DNA of 64,000 bases from Nitrospira sp. (lineage in GTDB: Bacteria; Nitrospirota; Nitrospiria; Nitrospirales; Nitrospiraceae), in the NCBI GenBank assembly GCA_009594995.1, contig VOPR01000014.1, positions 110,364 to 174,363 of the forward strand. The letters run 5' to 3'. Positions 25,954-34,258 of the stretch are shown here, one piece after another. Under the pieces are notes generated by a model. It had not been told where the DNA came from and did not search any database. It was given only the letters and a program-made list of their open reading frames with translations. The position numbers and the translations under genes were made by a program. Position 1 is the stretch's first letter, and each line of letters begins with the position of its first letter.

Positions 25954-26892
25954 CTACGCAAACCGGCCGCGCACGATCGGCCGGCCATCCGGACCGATGG
26001 CCCCGGCCACCATATGCGGCGTGCTGTGGCGAATCGTGAACCGGCCGTCCGGCGACAGCACCAAGACGCCGGCATCGCCATGCACGCGCTCAACCACTTT
26101 TCGAAGCACGCGGTTGGCCGCCGCCACCGGACTCAATCCGGTTGCCAGCCAATCGGTAATTTCCTTGGCGACCGCCACCCGAATGATACTCTCTCCCAAT
26201 CCTGTCATGGATACGGCGCCGGCTTCGTTATCAGCATACACACCGCAACCGATGAGGGGCGTATCGCCGACTCGACCGGGCAACATCACGTCCACACCAC
26301 CGGTCGATGCGCCCGCAGCCACCGTTCCTGACAGATCCAAGGCTACCGCTCCCACCGTTTCTTTTCCCAGACTCTTTGCACGCAGGCGGCCGGTGTTCAT
26401 GATCGCTTGGTGCAGTCGCAATGTTCGGCTCACCCCTGCACGTGGTCTCAAGTCCTTGGGCTGCGGCTCCGCCGTCCGCTTCGCACGCGGAACGCGCTCC
26501 AATCCGAAATAGTCGGCAAAACGGGTGGCTGATTGGCCGACCAACAGCACATGCGCGGTTTTTTCCATGACGAGCCGTGCAGCCGTCACAGGATGGATGA
26601 TCCTTTCGATAGACGCGACGGCGCCGGCCCGCAACTCGCGGCCTTCCATGATCGACGCGTCCATGCGACGCACGCCGTCGAGCTGACGGTTGGAGCCCCG
26701 CCCTGCATTGAACAGGCCGGACTCCTCCAAGCGCCGAATCGCTTCCTCGACGACGCCCAGAGCCGGAGCGCCGGCTATGAGCAACCGATGGCCCTCGGCC
26801 AACGCCGATTCGACGCAGGCCGCTTGGGCGACGGTGATGGCGCGGCGTCCCGCGCCACCATGGATCAGGAGGATCGGTCGTGATCGTTTCAA
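25954..26892 (-). CDS. Isoaspartyl peptidase / L-asparaginase family (Ntn-hydrolase), variant active site
   Basis: A 312-residue plant-type asparaginase homologue. HGGAG and FNAGRGS are in the alpha part; the beta part should be released by autocleavage before Thr179 in TVGAVALDLSG, followed by STGGVDVMLPGRVGDTPLIG and SMTGLGE. Family members hydrolyse isoaspartyl dipeptides or asparagine. Oddities: the residue before Thr179 is Glu rather than the usual Gly, and the usual TSTGG is ASTGG. Activity may therefore differ. The start is a TTG overlapping the upstream gene stop (TTGA), with no ribosome site, implying coupled translation. Confidence 0.85.
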   Translation of the reverse strand: MKRSRPILLIHGGAGRRAITVAQAACVESALAEGHRLLIAGAPALGVVEEAIRRLEESGLFNAGRGSNRQLDGVRRMDASIMEGRELRAGAVASIERIIHPVTAARLVMEKTAHVLLVGQSATRFADYFGLERVPRAKRTAEPQPKDLRPRAGVSRTLRLHQAIMNTGRLRAKSLGKETVGAVALDLSGTVAAGASTGGVDVMLPGRVGDTPLIGCGVYADNEAGAVSMTGLGESIIRVAVAKEITDWLATGLSPVAAANRVLRKVVERVHGDAGVLVLSPDGRFTIRHSTPHMVAGAIGPDGRPIVRGRFA

Positions 26893-27455
26893 TTGAGGAG
26901 GAGATCTTTGACGCGACGGCAGGCAGGATCTTGCATGCGGTCCAAATCCGACCGGACAAACCCCAGTCCGGTCACACAGAGCTCGAAATTCTCCGATAGC
27001 TTGCGGAACAACGGGGTATCCTGCTCAGGGTCGTAGCTGCCGAACTCGGCCACTAACCCGTAGGACCGCTTGCCGGCCTTCACATAGTCGACGAGGAAGT
27101 CTTTGTGGTAGATGCGGCCCACGCTCTTGAGCCGGCGGAGATATTCGGGAAAGAGGCCGGTCATGAAGAGCGTAAAGTCGCCGATATGCCGGTGCACTTC
27201 GCGCTCCCGTTCGAACGATTGCGCCTCCAGTAGCAACTCGGACTCGAACAGCATCTCGACGACCGAGTCAACCGCGCGGCCCTGCGTATTCTGGATTTTG
27301 TAGAGCTGGTCGGTGTGAGCGAATTCGACGAGCAGATTGGAGACATACTCGGTGACGTTCAGATCGGGCCATCCGAGGTGTTCGGTGAAACTCTTCTCCG
27401 TCAATGCTCCGAAGAGCTGCCGGAGTGGATGGCTGCGAGAAACGGGACTTCCCAT
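26889..27455 (-). CDS. Conserved protein of unknown function
   Basis: A 188-residue mainly helical cytoplasmic protein. Recognisable features are charged helices such as SELLLEAQSFEREREVHRHIGD, a central DFTLFMTGLFPEYLRRLKS, and a VAEFGSYDPEQDTP segment. No membrane segment, signal or metal motif is seen. GGGAGG precedes the ATG at good spacing. It overlaps the asparaginase-like gene by four bases, so the two are probably expressed together, although no functional link is evident. Confidence 0.7.
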   Translation of the reverse strand: MGSPVSRSHPLRQLFGALTEKSFTEHLGWPDLNVTEYVSNLLVEFAHTDQLYKIQNTQGRAVDSVVEMLFESELLLEAQSFEREREVHRHIGDFTLFMTGLFPEYLRRLKSVGRIYHKDFLVDYVKAGKRSYGLVAEFGSYDPEQDTPLFRKLSENFELCVTGLGFVRSDLDRMQDPACRRVKDLLLN

Positions 27456-27553
27456 CTCGACCTCCCGGGCAATCCCTGCCCTTTGAAAATAGTATAGCAG
27501 ACCATTCTCAACCCGAGGAGACTTTCTCCCTGAATCCTTATCGGCATCCGCGA

Positions 27554-28024
27554 TCAGGACTTGAGACCCGTACTCTCTACCTGCCGTCGGCTATCCACAA
27601 TAAGCGTGACCGGCCCGTCATTGAGTAGTTCCACCTGCATGTGAGCGCCGAAGACACCGGTTTCCACGGTCAACCCGGCTGATCGCAGCCGTTCCACCGC
27701 CTGCTCGTACAATGCACGTGCTGCCTCCGGGGAGGCAGCTAGGTCAAACCCCGGTCTTCGGCCCTTGGAGGTATCGCCGAGCAGGGTGAATTGGGAGACG
27801 AGCAGCAGCGCGCCGCCGACGTCAACCAGCGACCGGTTCATTTTGCCTTGATCGTCGCCGAAGATCCGCAAGGTCTGCAGCTTCTCGAGAAGATATGATA
27901 GGTCGCGCTCGTCATCACCCTTGGCCACGCCCAAAAGCACCAGGAGGCCGGCACCAATGCGACTGACGATCTGTCCCTCCACTTCGACAGAGGCCCGTGT
28001 CACACGCTGGATGACCGCTTTCAT
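27554..28024 (-). CDS. dtd: D-aminoacyl-tRNA deacylase
   Basis: A 156-residue proofreading enzyme that removes D-amino acids (and glycine from tRNA-Ala) mischarged on tRNA. It opens [15 protein letters not shown] and carries the two diagnostic motifs [17 protein letters not shown] and [11 protein letters not shown], which form the dimeric active site. ATG 28024 is the family-standard start; a TTG at 28045 would add seven residues. Normal length. Located 27 bases downstream of ogt on the same strand. Confidence 0.95.
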   Translation of the reverse strand: MKAVIQRVTRASVEVEGQIVSRIGAGLLVLLGVAKGDDERDLSYLLEKLQTLRIFGDDQGKMNRSLVDVGGALLLVSQFTLLGDTSKGRRPGFDLAASPEAARALYEQAVERLRSAGLTVETGVFGAHMQVELLNDGPVTLIVDSRRQVESTGLKS

Positions 28025-28051
28025 CTGTAACTCGTCACCCTTCAATCCTCG

Positions 28052-28555
28052 CTATCGGGCATGACGCAATTGAGCCAAAGTGCCTTCCAGATTCAACAGA
28101 CGACGCTTCATCGGCAACCCGCCCGAAAACCCGCCCAACGAGCCGTCATGCGCGACGATTCGATGGCATGGCACGACGATGGGAATCGGGTTCGCGCCCA
28201 GCGCCATCCCCACCGCCCTGGCATACTGCTTCCCTCCCACTCGCATGGCGACCCATTGATAGGACCGCACGCGACCATAGGGAATCCGGGTGATTGCCTT
28301 CCACACTTTTCGCTGAAAGGAGGTGCCGGCCGACCAGTCCACGGGAAAAGTAAACTCCCGACGTGCGCCATCCATATATGACAACAGCTGGGCCTGGGCC
28401 TCACTCACGTTAGACGCGGCGGCATCGGCTCCGACCGGCGACTGCTTGGTAGCACGATGATGGGGCGGGTGCAGATCAATGGACGTCACGCCCTTTTCAG
28501 AGGCCGTGATAGTCACCCAGCCCCAGGGCGTCTTGAAGGTTTGTGCGTGCGTCAT
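28052..28555 (-). CDS. ogt: Methylated-DNA--[protein]-cysteine S-methyltransferase
   Basis: A 167-residue suicide repair protein that transfers alkyl groups from O6-alkylguanine to its own cysteine. The acceptor is C130 in VVPCHRIV, flanked by YGRVRSYQWVA (helix-turn-helix), ARAVGMALGANPIPI and GSLGGFSGGLPMKRRLLNLE. The short N-terminal domain lacks the Ada AraC part, so it is the Ogt type. The start is one base after the murJ stop, so coupling with murJ is likely. Confidence 0.93.
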   Translation of the reverse strand: MTHAQTFKTPWGWVTITASEKGVTSIDLHPPHHRATKQSPVGADAAASNVSEAQAQLLSYMDGARREFTFPVDWSAGTSFQRKVWKAITRIPYGRVRSYQWVAMRVGGKQYARAVGMALGANPIPIVVPCHRIVAHDGSLGGFSGGLPMKRRLLNLEGTLAQLRHAR

Positions 28556-28556
28556 T

Positions 28557-30185
28557 TCATTTCGCTCCGAATTTGCGTGCCACCCGCCCGAGCTTCCGCT
28601 TCACCATTCCCATGACCACGTCCAGCTCTTCCGATCCGAGCATGATATGCACCCCGAGATATGTGGTGATGCTGAGCCCGATACCACCAAACAGGACCGC
28701 GGACTTCAGCATCCAATTGCCGCTCTCCGTCCACATTGACGCGCTTGCCACCCAGAAGCAGATCAAAGCCATCGGCCCACAGGCCCCCAGCACTCGACAG
28801 GCCGACCGAGCAATGGAGGCCCAATCAACCCGCCCCAGCCGCCGGTGCAAGACCGCGACGAGAATACTTCCGTTGAGCATAGAGGCTAGGGCCGTGGCCA
28901 GGGCCAACCCCGCCGCATCCAACAGTGTCATCAGCCAGAGTGACAAGAAAATATTCGCTCCGACAGCGATCCCTGCCGTTATCGCGGGGGTTCTCGTGTC
29001 CTGGAGTGAATAGAATGCGGACACGATGATGCGCACCCCGGCAAACGCCCACAGTCCGACGGCATAACAGAGCAGCGCTGTTGCTGTGGCCAGCGTATCG
29101 GCTTTGGTGAACGATCCATGCTCGAAGACCAGATGCACAATCGGATAGCGCAGGAGAATCAACCCCAACATCGCCGGCAGGATGATGAAAAAAATCATCC
29201 TGAGACCGAATCCGATCGTTGTCCGCAGTTCATCAAGGGCCCCGCGCGCGGCTTGCGCCGAGAGCGTCGGGAGGATCGCGGTGGCCAATGCCACCCCGAA
29301 GATGCCCAACGGAAATTGGATCAGACGCATACCGTAAAACAGATACGTAGGCCCGCCGGAGAAATACGACGCGAGAATCGTACTGACGGTGATATTGATC
29401 TGCGTCACCGACAATCCTAGCAATGAGGGAACCATCAGGAGACCGATGCGCTTCACGCCTGGATGCCCGGTATTGAACCGCAGCCCGAATAACATGCCAC
29501 GTCCTTGTAACCCCGGTAACTGCATCGCAAATTGCGCCAGGCCTCCGACGACAATGCCGATGGCCACCCCGATGATAGGCTGCGGCAACCAGGGGGCCAC
29601 AAAGACCATGCAGGCGATGGTGAAGATATTGAAGAAGACCGGTGAAAACGCCGGCGCCGCAAACGCCCGCAACGAATTCAAAATCCCCATCGCCAAGGCC
29701 GCTAAGCTGATAAAGATCAGATAGGGAAACATCACCTGGGTCAACAACGTCGTCAGTGCAAGTTGATCAGGGCTTTCGCGAAAACCTGGCGCAAGCAGCC
29801 AGACAATCCCAGGGGCGGCCAGGATGCCGATCACAGTCACAGCAGTGACGATGGTCAGGAGAGTGGTAAAAGTGGCACTGGCAAGTTCCCAGGCATCACG
29901 CTTGGTTTTCAGGGTGTGATATTCGGTGAAGACCGGGATAAACGCCGCGGACATCGAACCTTCCGCGAACAATTCCCGAAGCAGATTGGGCACACGGTAG
30001 GCGACAAAAAACGCATCCGCCGCCGGGGTCGCACCGAATAGCCTGGCCAGCACCATGTCACGGACGAAACCGAGAATACGGCTGGAAAACGTGGCGATGC
30101 CGATGAGACCCGCCGCCTTGACGACGGAATGGGTTTCATCCACAGCTGGTCGAGATGGGTCAACGGGCGCGGCGGGATCCGACAT
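28557..30185 (-). CDS. murJ: Lipid II flippase MurJ (MviN)
   Basis: A 542-residue inner-membrane protein of the MOP superfamily with about 14 helices that flips lipid II to the periplasm for peptidoglycan synthesis. Diagnostic stretches are SRILGFVRDMVLARLFGA, ADAFFVAYRVPNLLRELFAEG, SAAFIPVFTEY, and RLIQFPLGIFGVALATAILP. Length is normal. A soluble N-terminal extension of about 25 residues precedes the first helix. The gene leads a short unit with ogt and dtd. Confidence 0.96.
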   Translation of the reverse strand: MSDPAAPVDPSRPAVDETHSVVKAAGLIGIATFSSRILGFVRDMVLARLFGATPAADAFFVAYRVPNLLRELFAEGSMSAAFIPVFTEYHTLKTKRDAWELASATFTTLLTIVTAVTVIGILAAPGIVWLLAPGFRESPDQLALTTLLTQVMFPYLIFISLAALAMGILNSLRAFAAPAFSPVFFNIFTIACMVFVAPWLPQPIIGVAIGIVVGGLAQFAMQLPGLQGRGMLFGLRFNTGHPGVKRIGLLMVPSLLGLSVTQINITVSTILASYFSGGPTYLFYGMRLIQFPLGIFGVALATAILPTLSAQAARGALDELRTTIGFGLRMIFFIILPAMLGLILLRYPIVHLVFEHGSFTKADTLATATALLCYAVGLWAFAGVRIIVSAFYSLQDTRTPAITAGIAVGANIFLSLWLMTLLDAAGLALATALASMLNGSILVAVLHRRLGRVDWASIARSACRVLGACGPMALICFWVASASMWTESGNWMLKSAVLFGGIGLSITTYLGVHIMLGSEELDVVMGMVKRKLGRVARKFGAK

Positions 30186-30243
30186 TATCGGCGATTGTAG
30201 CGAAACCGAACGAGGTCGTCCATTGTCCCGCGAGAATCGGCGC

Positions 30244-30906
30244 TCATGGGTCCTGAATCACGGCATTCGACAATTCATTGGGATTATCGCCGGCACGTGG
30301 AGGACAAGCGCTGGCCAGCAGGATCCCGCTGGCTTCAATTCCACGGCACAATCCGCCGGCAAGGTCGCCCCCCTTCATATGCTCGGCAACAACAGCCACC
30401 ACCTTCTGCCACTGCTCGTCTGAAATCCTCCCGTGGAGAGAATAATCGGCCAACACGTAGACCTGCCGCTCAAGCAACGAGACCATCAACAACAACCCGG
30501 TACGTTCACGAGTCCGTGCAAGGCCATGCTGAGCGAAGGCCCGCTCCGCTCGCAATTGCACCTTCTGACGCATCCGTTCCCGGGACGTGAAGAGTCGCAG
30601 CACCGGATACCATGTGCCGATCCAGGATCCGAACACGTACGCGAGCATGGTGACGCTTAGCAACCACAGGGCATTCGACGCATGCCATCCCCAGGGCAGC
30701 CAGGCGGTCTCAATCGTCAGCAGCGCCGTCAAGACCAGCACCGCACTCAAGAGGCCGACCCTATGGTGTGCCTCGCGATAGAATCCTGACCGCCCGACGA
30801 TCATGGGCACGATCTCTGCGCTCGTATGCTGTTCAGCAGCCTGCACCGCTGCCTCCACCCGTGCCCGCTCACCATCCGTGAGCGCCGGCTGTTTACCAGT
30901 CGCCAC
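30244..30906 (-). CDS. TPM-domain-like membrane protein
   Basis: A 220-residue protein related to the TPM (YgcG) fold: an N-terminal LTDGERARVEAAVQAAEQHTSAEIVPMIVG, two membrane helices (VGLLSAVLVLTALLTIETAWLPWGW and ALWLLSVTMLAYVFGSWIG), then a second soluble half with RTGLLLMVSLLERQVYVLADYSLHG. The latter matches TPM proteins of the TPM_phosphatase group. The start is a GTG at 30906 with a GGAGGAGG site, overlapping the upstream TPM gene by 14 bases. The frame continues upstream but only as an out-of-frame shadow of that gene's Gly-rich tail. Confidence 0.8.
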   Translation of the reverse strand: MATGKQPALTDGERARVEAAVQAAEQHTSAEIVPMIVGRSGFYREAHHRVGLLSAVLVLTALLTIETAWLPWGWHASNALWLLSVTMLAYVFGSWIGTWYPVLRLFTSRERMRQKVQLRAERAFAQHGLARTRERTGLLLMVSLLERQVYVLADYSLHGRISDEQWQKVVAVVAEHMKGGDLAGGLCRGIEASGILLASACPPRAGDNPNELSNAVIQDP

Positions 30907-31798
30907 TCGCGCCTCCTCCTCCGAAATCGCCACCCCCGCCCGAGAAGCTGTCCGATCCTCCGAAGGATCCGCCGAACCCTCCCGATCCCCACCCGCCGTG
31001 CTGAGTGCTGAACCAGGTGCCATCAAACGGGCTGCCGTTGCCCCGTCGCCTTCCTCCGGCGCCTTGCCCCAACCCACTTAGCAATGTCACCAGCACCAGG
31101 CTCACACCCCCCGCAATGAGCGCGGGGATAATCCAGGGAGCAGCGAGAAACGAAAGACCACCGCCTACCATCGGCCCCAGGATTCGATTTGCGCGAGAAA
31201 AAAGGAGACCGACCACGACACCGACAATCACCGCTAACAGAGCATTGGCAAATGCATCCCCCTCGGAACGAGAGGTGATCGGCCGTTCCGGAACACTGTA
31301 GGTCCCTTCGATGGTGTTCAAGACCGCCTGGACCCCGGCTTTCACGCCCATCGGAACATCACCGGCACGAAAGCGCGGCACGATCTCGTTCCGGATGATC
31401 TGAGCCGATCGCGCATCGGTCAGCACACCTTCAAGGCCATACCCGACCTCCAGGCGAATTTTTCGGTCCTTGATCGCGATGAGAAGCAATACGCCATTGT
31501 CCGTGCCGTGACGGCCCAACTTCCAGCTGGTCGCCACACGATGGGAAAAATCAAACAGCGGCTCGCCTTCAAGCGAGGGAACGATAAGGACCGCCACCTG
31601 GTTGGATGTCTTCGCTTCGTGGGCCTGAATTTCGCTGGAAAGGAATTTGACTGTTTCCGGTGGCAGGACCTGCGCCAGATCGACAACGTGGCCGCTCAGC
31701 GGCGGCACATCCAGCGCCTTAGCCGAAAGACTCGGCACGAGCGTGAGCCACAGCCATCCGACAAGGACAGCCCACCCTGTTCGGCCCATCAGCCGCAT
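30893..31798 (-). CDS. TPM-domain (YgcG-like) membrane protein with Gly-rich tail
   Basis: A 301-residue protein: signal peptide (WAVLVGWLWLTLVPSLSAKA), a periplasmic TPM domain (VVDLAQVLPPETVKFLSSE, SNQVAVLIVPSLEGE, GVLLLIAIKDRKIRLEVGYGLEG), two membrane helices around residues 175-230, and a C-terminal Gly/Ser-rich tail ending GGGASGDW. This is the standard YgcG architecture. It lies between the LemA gene and a second TPM-like gene, a widespread cluster thought to act at the envelope. It overlaps the downstream gene. Confidence 0.9.
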   Translation of the reverse strand: MRLMGRTGWAVLVGWLWLTLVPSLSAKALDVPPLSGHVVDLAQVLPPETVKFLSSEIQAHEAKTSNQVAVLIVPSLEGEPLFDFSHRVATSWKLGRHGTDNGVLLLIAIKDRKIRLEVGYGLEGVLTDARSAQIIRNEIVPRFRAGDVPMGVKAGVQAVLNTIEGTYSVPERPITSRSEGDAFANALLAVIVGVVVGLLFSRANRILGPMVGGGLSFLAAPWIIPALIAGGVSLVLVTLLSGLGQGAGGRRRGNGSPFDGTWFSTQHGGWGSGGFGGSFGGSDSFSGGGGDFGGGGASGDW

Positions 31799-31836
31799 CG
31801 CAATCGCTCCCTACTGCCTGAGGCCGACGTAAGAGT

Positions 31837-32439
31837 TTAGAACTTTACTTCCGGCGGCTTAGCCACGGCCTTTTCGTCGGCCACCGTGAAATTCGCCTTC
31901 TCGTTTAAATGAAGGAGAAACTTGGCCGTCAGGTTCGTGGGAAAGTAGCGGATCATCTTGTTGAACTCCGCCACCTTGTCGATATATCGCTTGCGTGCGA
32001 CGGTGATGCGATTTTCAGTCCCTTCGAGCTGGCTTTGCAGATCACGAAACCCCTGATCTGCTTTGAGGTTGGGATAGTTCTCGGCCAGTGCCAATAGTCG
32101 TCCAAGCGCACTCGACAATCCCTGCTGTGCTTCTTGGAACTTCTTGAAGGCGGCCTCGTCCTTGAGCAGTTCCGGCGTAATCTGCACGCTGGTAGCCTTG
32201 GCGCGAGCCTGGACCACTCCTTCCAGCGTATCCTTTTCATGCGCAGCGTATCCCTTGACCGTATTCACCAAATTCGGAATCAAATCGGCCCGCCGCTGAT
32301 ACTGATTGATCACCTCGCTCCAAGCGGCCTTCGTGTCTTCATCGAGACCTTGCAGATCGTTGTAGCCGCAACCGGATACAGTGACCAGTCCGGTGAGCAG
32401 CAGAGCCACAACCAGAGTACGCGTGACAGACATCCTCAT
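31837..32439 (-). CDS. LemA-family lipoprotein
   Basis: A 200-residue LemA protein. A lipoprotein signal (VVALLLTGLVTVSGC) is followed by the four-helix bundle with the family core WSEVINQYQRRADLIPNLVNTVKG, HEKDTLEGVVQARAKA, ALGRLLALAENYPNLKAD and FRDLQSQLEGTENRITVARKRY. The usual LemA starts with a membrane helix; here it is a lipobox. GAGGAGGAG sits before ATG 32439. It heads the LemA-TPM-TPM operon; the shared role of these proteins is not established. Confidence 0.92.
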   Translation of the reverse strand: MRMSVTRTLVVALLLTGLVTVSGCGYNDLQGLDEDTKAAWSEVINQYQRRADLIPNLVNTVKGYAAHEKDTLEGVVQARAKATSVQITPELLKDEAAFKKFQEAQQGLSSALGRLLALAENYPNLKADQGFRDLQSQLEGTENRITVARKRYIDKVAEFNKMIRYFPTNLTAKFLLHLNEKANFTVADEKAVAKPPEVKF

Positions 32440-32607
32440 TGCTCCTCCTCTGCGCCACATTGGCAACAGCGCTTCTTCAGAAAAGCTAAAGCCGTTGTCG
32501 ACAAAGTCAATCCTCGCCGACCGGCCGGCACGATCCAAGATTTCGCTTCCTGATCAACCTTGTTATACTCCAAAGCTGAAAGGTGATTCGTCTCAACCAG
32601 ACTGGCT

Positions 32608-32913
32608 ATGGCACTCGATCGTTCCACTGATAGTCCCGGAGGGTTTCAAGTTCGACATCGCTCCTTGGGTGTATTTCAAGGAAGTTCGATCGGATTGGCG
32701 TTCTGGCACCCCTCGTCCCACATGCCTGAGCACGGACTCTGCCGCTTTGCCACCAAAGCCAAGGCTGAGGCCTATGTCGATTTCCTGTCCTCAACCGCCT
32801 GTCCGGAACCGTTGAACCGAGCTGATCTGCTCATCGAAAGCTTCGATCACACGGAACACGAACGACTCATGACGGAATACCCCCAAGCCTCTGCCTGGGA
32901 AACTCCACTCTAA
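32608..32913 (+). CDS. Possible small protein of unknown function
   Basis: A 101-residue reading frame with no recognised family. The second half (HMPEHGLCRFATKAKAEAYVDF and the region RADLLIESFDHTEHERLMTEYP) reads like genuine protein. The first half is less convincing, and a different frame over 32560-32690 (IVPEGFKFDIAPWVYFKEV) looks more protein-like, so a frameshift near 32690 may have split one gene. A TATACT box upstream (about 32563) could be a -10. No clear ribosome site precedes the ATG. Confidence 0.35.
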   Translation: MALDRSTDSPGGFQVRHRSLGVFQGSSIGLAFWHPSSHMPEHGLCRFATKAKAEAYVDFLSSTACPEPLNRADLLIESFDHTEHERLMTEYPQASAWETPL

Positions 32914-32966
32914 CAGAATGTTGGCGGTATGGCTGCTCCGTTGGAACCGGAGGCCAGGGAAGGGAT

Positions 32967-33467
32967 CTACGTGGAGGAGCGAGTTCCCACTGATTCCGTC
33001 TTGGTTTGCACAAATGCCAAGAGCCGTTTGTTCTCTTGCGCGGACCGTAGAAATTTGAACGCGATGCCGCGAGAACTCACCGAGCGAACCATCGCCGCTA
33101 CCTCGAGTGGTGCCTGTTCATTTTCCAGGGCGATCTGTAGGTAAAAAATATCGTCCACATGGACCGACGCCTGACTCTCGATGATGCACCCGCCCATCGA
33201 AATATCCAGGACCATTCCTTCCCCCCGCACTTTCCCGCCTGAAAAGGAAAGGAACAGGCGGACGGGAATGCGCAGATGCTCGCGACGATCGATCATCTGA
33301 CCCGGATAGCTGCACCCCAAACGCGAAGCGGAGAATCGGAAACTGCACGACTGGCAATGAAACGGCGAGATGCAGGCGAGCGCCTGCAAACGCTCCATCA
33401 GCGTCGAACAGCGGGAACGGAACACTTTGTCTTGCCCGCACTGCGGGCACGTCAACGGTTGAGCCAT
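32967..33467 (-). CDS. PilZ-domain protein with N-terminal zinc-ribbon
   Basis: A 166-residue cytoplasmic protein. The N-terminus holds two CxxC pairs (C7/C10 and C38/C41), likely one zinc site. The PilZ domain follows with RREHLR at 61-66 and DISMGG at 88-93, the two motifs that bind cyclic di-GMP. Such proteins change motility, polysaccharide export or transcription on c-di-GMP binding; the partner here is unknown. ATG 33467 is preferred to GTG 33473. No neighbouring gene suggests its target; the polysaccharide locus is 17 kb away. Confidence 0.87.
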   Translation of the reverse strand: MAQPLTCPQCGQDKVFRSRCSTLMERLQALACISPFHCQSCSFRFSASRLGCSYPGQMIDRREHLRIPVRLFLSFSGGKVRGEGMVLDISMGGCIIESQASVHVDDIFYLQIALENEQAPLEVAAMVRSVSSRGIAFKFLRSAQENKRLLAFVQTKTESVGTRSST

Positions 33468-34007
33468 CGTCACTGATCAACGCGCGTCAGCGCCGACCTT
33501 TCGCAGCCAGTTATTCTTCCAGATGTTCATCACGGTACGACTTGAAACTGCGCCCCACATAACTCTGATTCGCCACATGCTCTTTATGCGGCTCGCCCAT
33601 GCAAGCAACAGCCTGTCGTCAGTTCAATCGATAAAGTATGAGGTACGTTCTGTCAAGAAACTCGACGGTTCTGAGCCAGGAACGATGAATTCAGATGGCA
33701 AACACCATGCTTTCAAAGCAAGTGGTTCACTCATCGCCAATCCGTCCAGACTTTCCCGCGTAAAGCATCGCTTGGTCCCACGGCTCGTCGCCTCAGCCAA
33801 TGTTCACGTCAAATTTTATACAGAACGTTCCTTCTGCTCTTGAATTTGTCCAAGCCGACAAGATGAACGCGCTGAAATTGCGACGGAATTTCGATTAATT
33901 CATTTTAACGTCTCACTAACACCTCTCTAATCTCGCATTGCTACTCTCTCCATCACATGGGCACGGCCTTCACCCGGTGAGGGCACAATCCTAAGGAGGT
34001 GGCAGCC
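33468..34007. other. Intergenic stretch without supported gene
   Basis: About 540 bases between the PilZ gene and the zinc-ribbon gene. A 106-codon frame at 33523-33843 is present but its translation is not protein-like. Composition is AT-richer towards 33850-33960. The only clear signal is AAGGAGG at 33993-33999 for the next gene. The promoters of both divergent flanking genes must lie here, but I cannot place them with confidence. Confidence 0.5.
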
Positions 34008-34187
34008 ATGACATGCGGACGATGCAAAGGACTTATGGTCGACGAATGGCGACCGGACTTTTCTCCGGAAACATTTGTGTGGCGATGCATCAATTGTGGA
34101 TCGATCGTCGATCCGTTGATCGAACAAAACCGGCGCACGCGAATGGCCGAGCAATTATTACTGGAGCCAGTGGAGGTTTTGCAGTAG
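34008..34187 (+). CDS. Zinc-ribbon microprotein
   Basis: A 59-residue protein with two CxxC knuckles (TCGRCKGLM and RCINCGS) separated by about 22 residues, so it probably binds one zinc. A perfect AAGGAGG site lies eight bases before the ATG, and the gene is followed by a strong hairpin, so it is a well-defined transcription unit. The C-terminal half (EQNRRTRMAEQLLLEP) is helical and charged. Function unknown; nucleic-acid or protein binding is possible. Confidence 0.72.
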   Translation: MTCGRCKGLMVDEWRPDFSPETFVWRCINCGSIVDPLIEQNRRTRMAEQLLLEPVEVLQ

Positions 34188-34195
34188 GGCGATAC

Positions 34196-34231
34196 CCGCA
34201 GGGCAGGAGCAAGAAGTCTCCTGCCCTGCGG
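34196..34231 (+). terminator. Perfect 14-bp hairpin after the zinc-ribbon gene
   Basis: CCGCAGGGCAGGAG (34196-34209) pairs exactly with 34218-34231 around an eight-base loop. It lies between the convergent ends of the zinc-ribbon gene and xth. No T-run follows, but the stem is GC-rich enough to act as a terminator, possibly in both directions. Confidence 0.65.
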
Positions 34232-34258
34232 AAAAGAAGAGCCGTTGTCAGCGGCTAG

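Noticed and set aside
33523..33843. A 106-codon frame in the large intergenic region
   Set aside because: No ribosome site, low-quality translation and atypical codon use; treated as non-coding.
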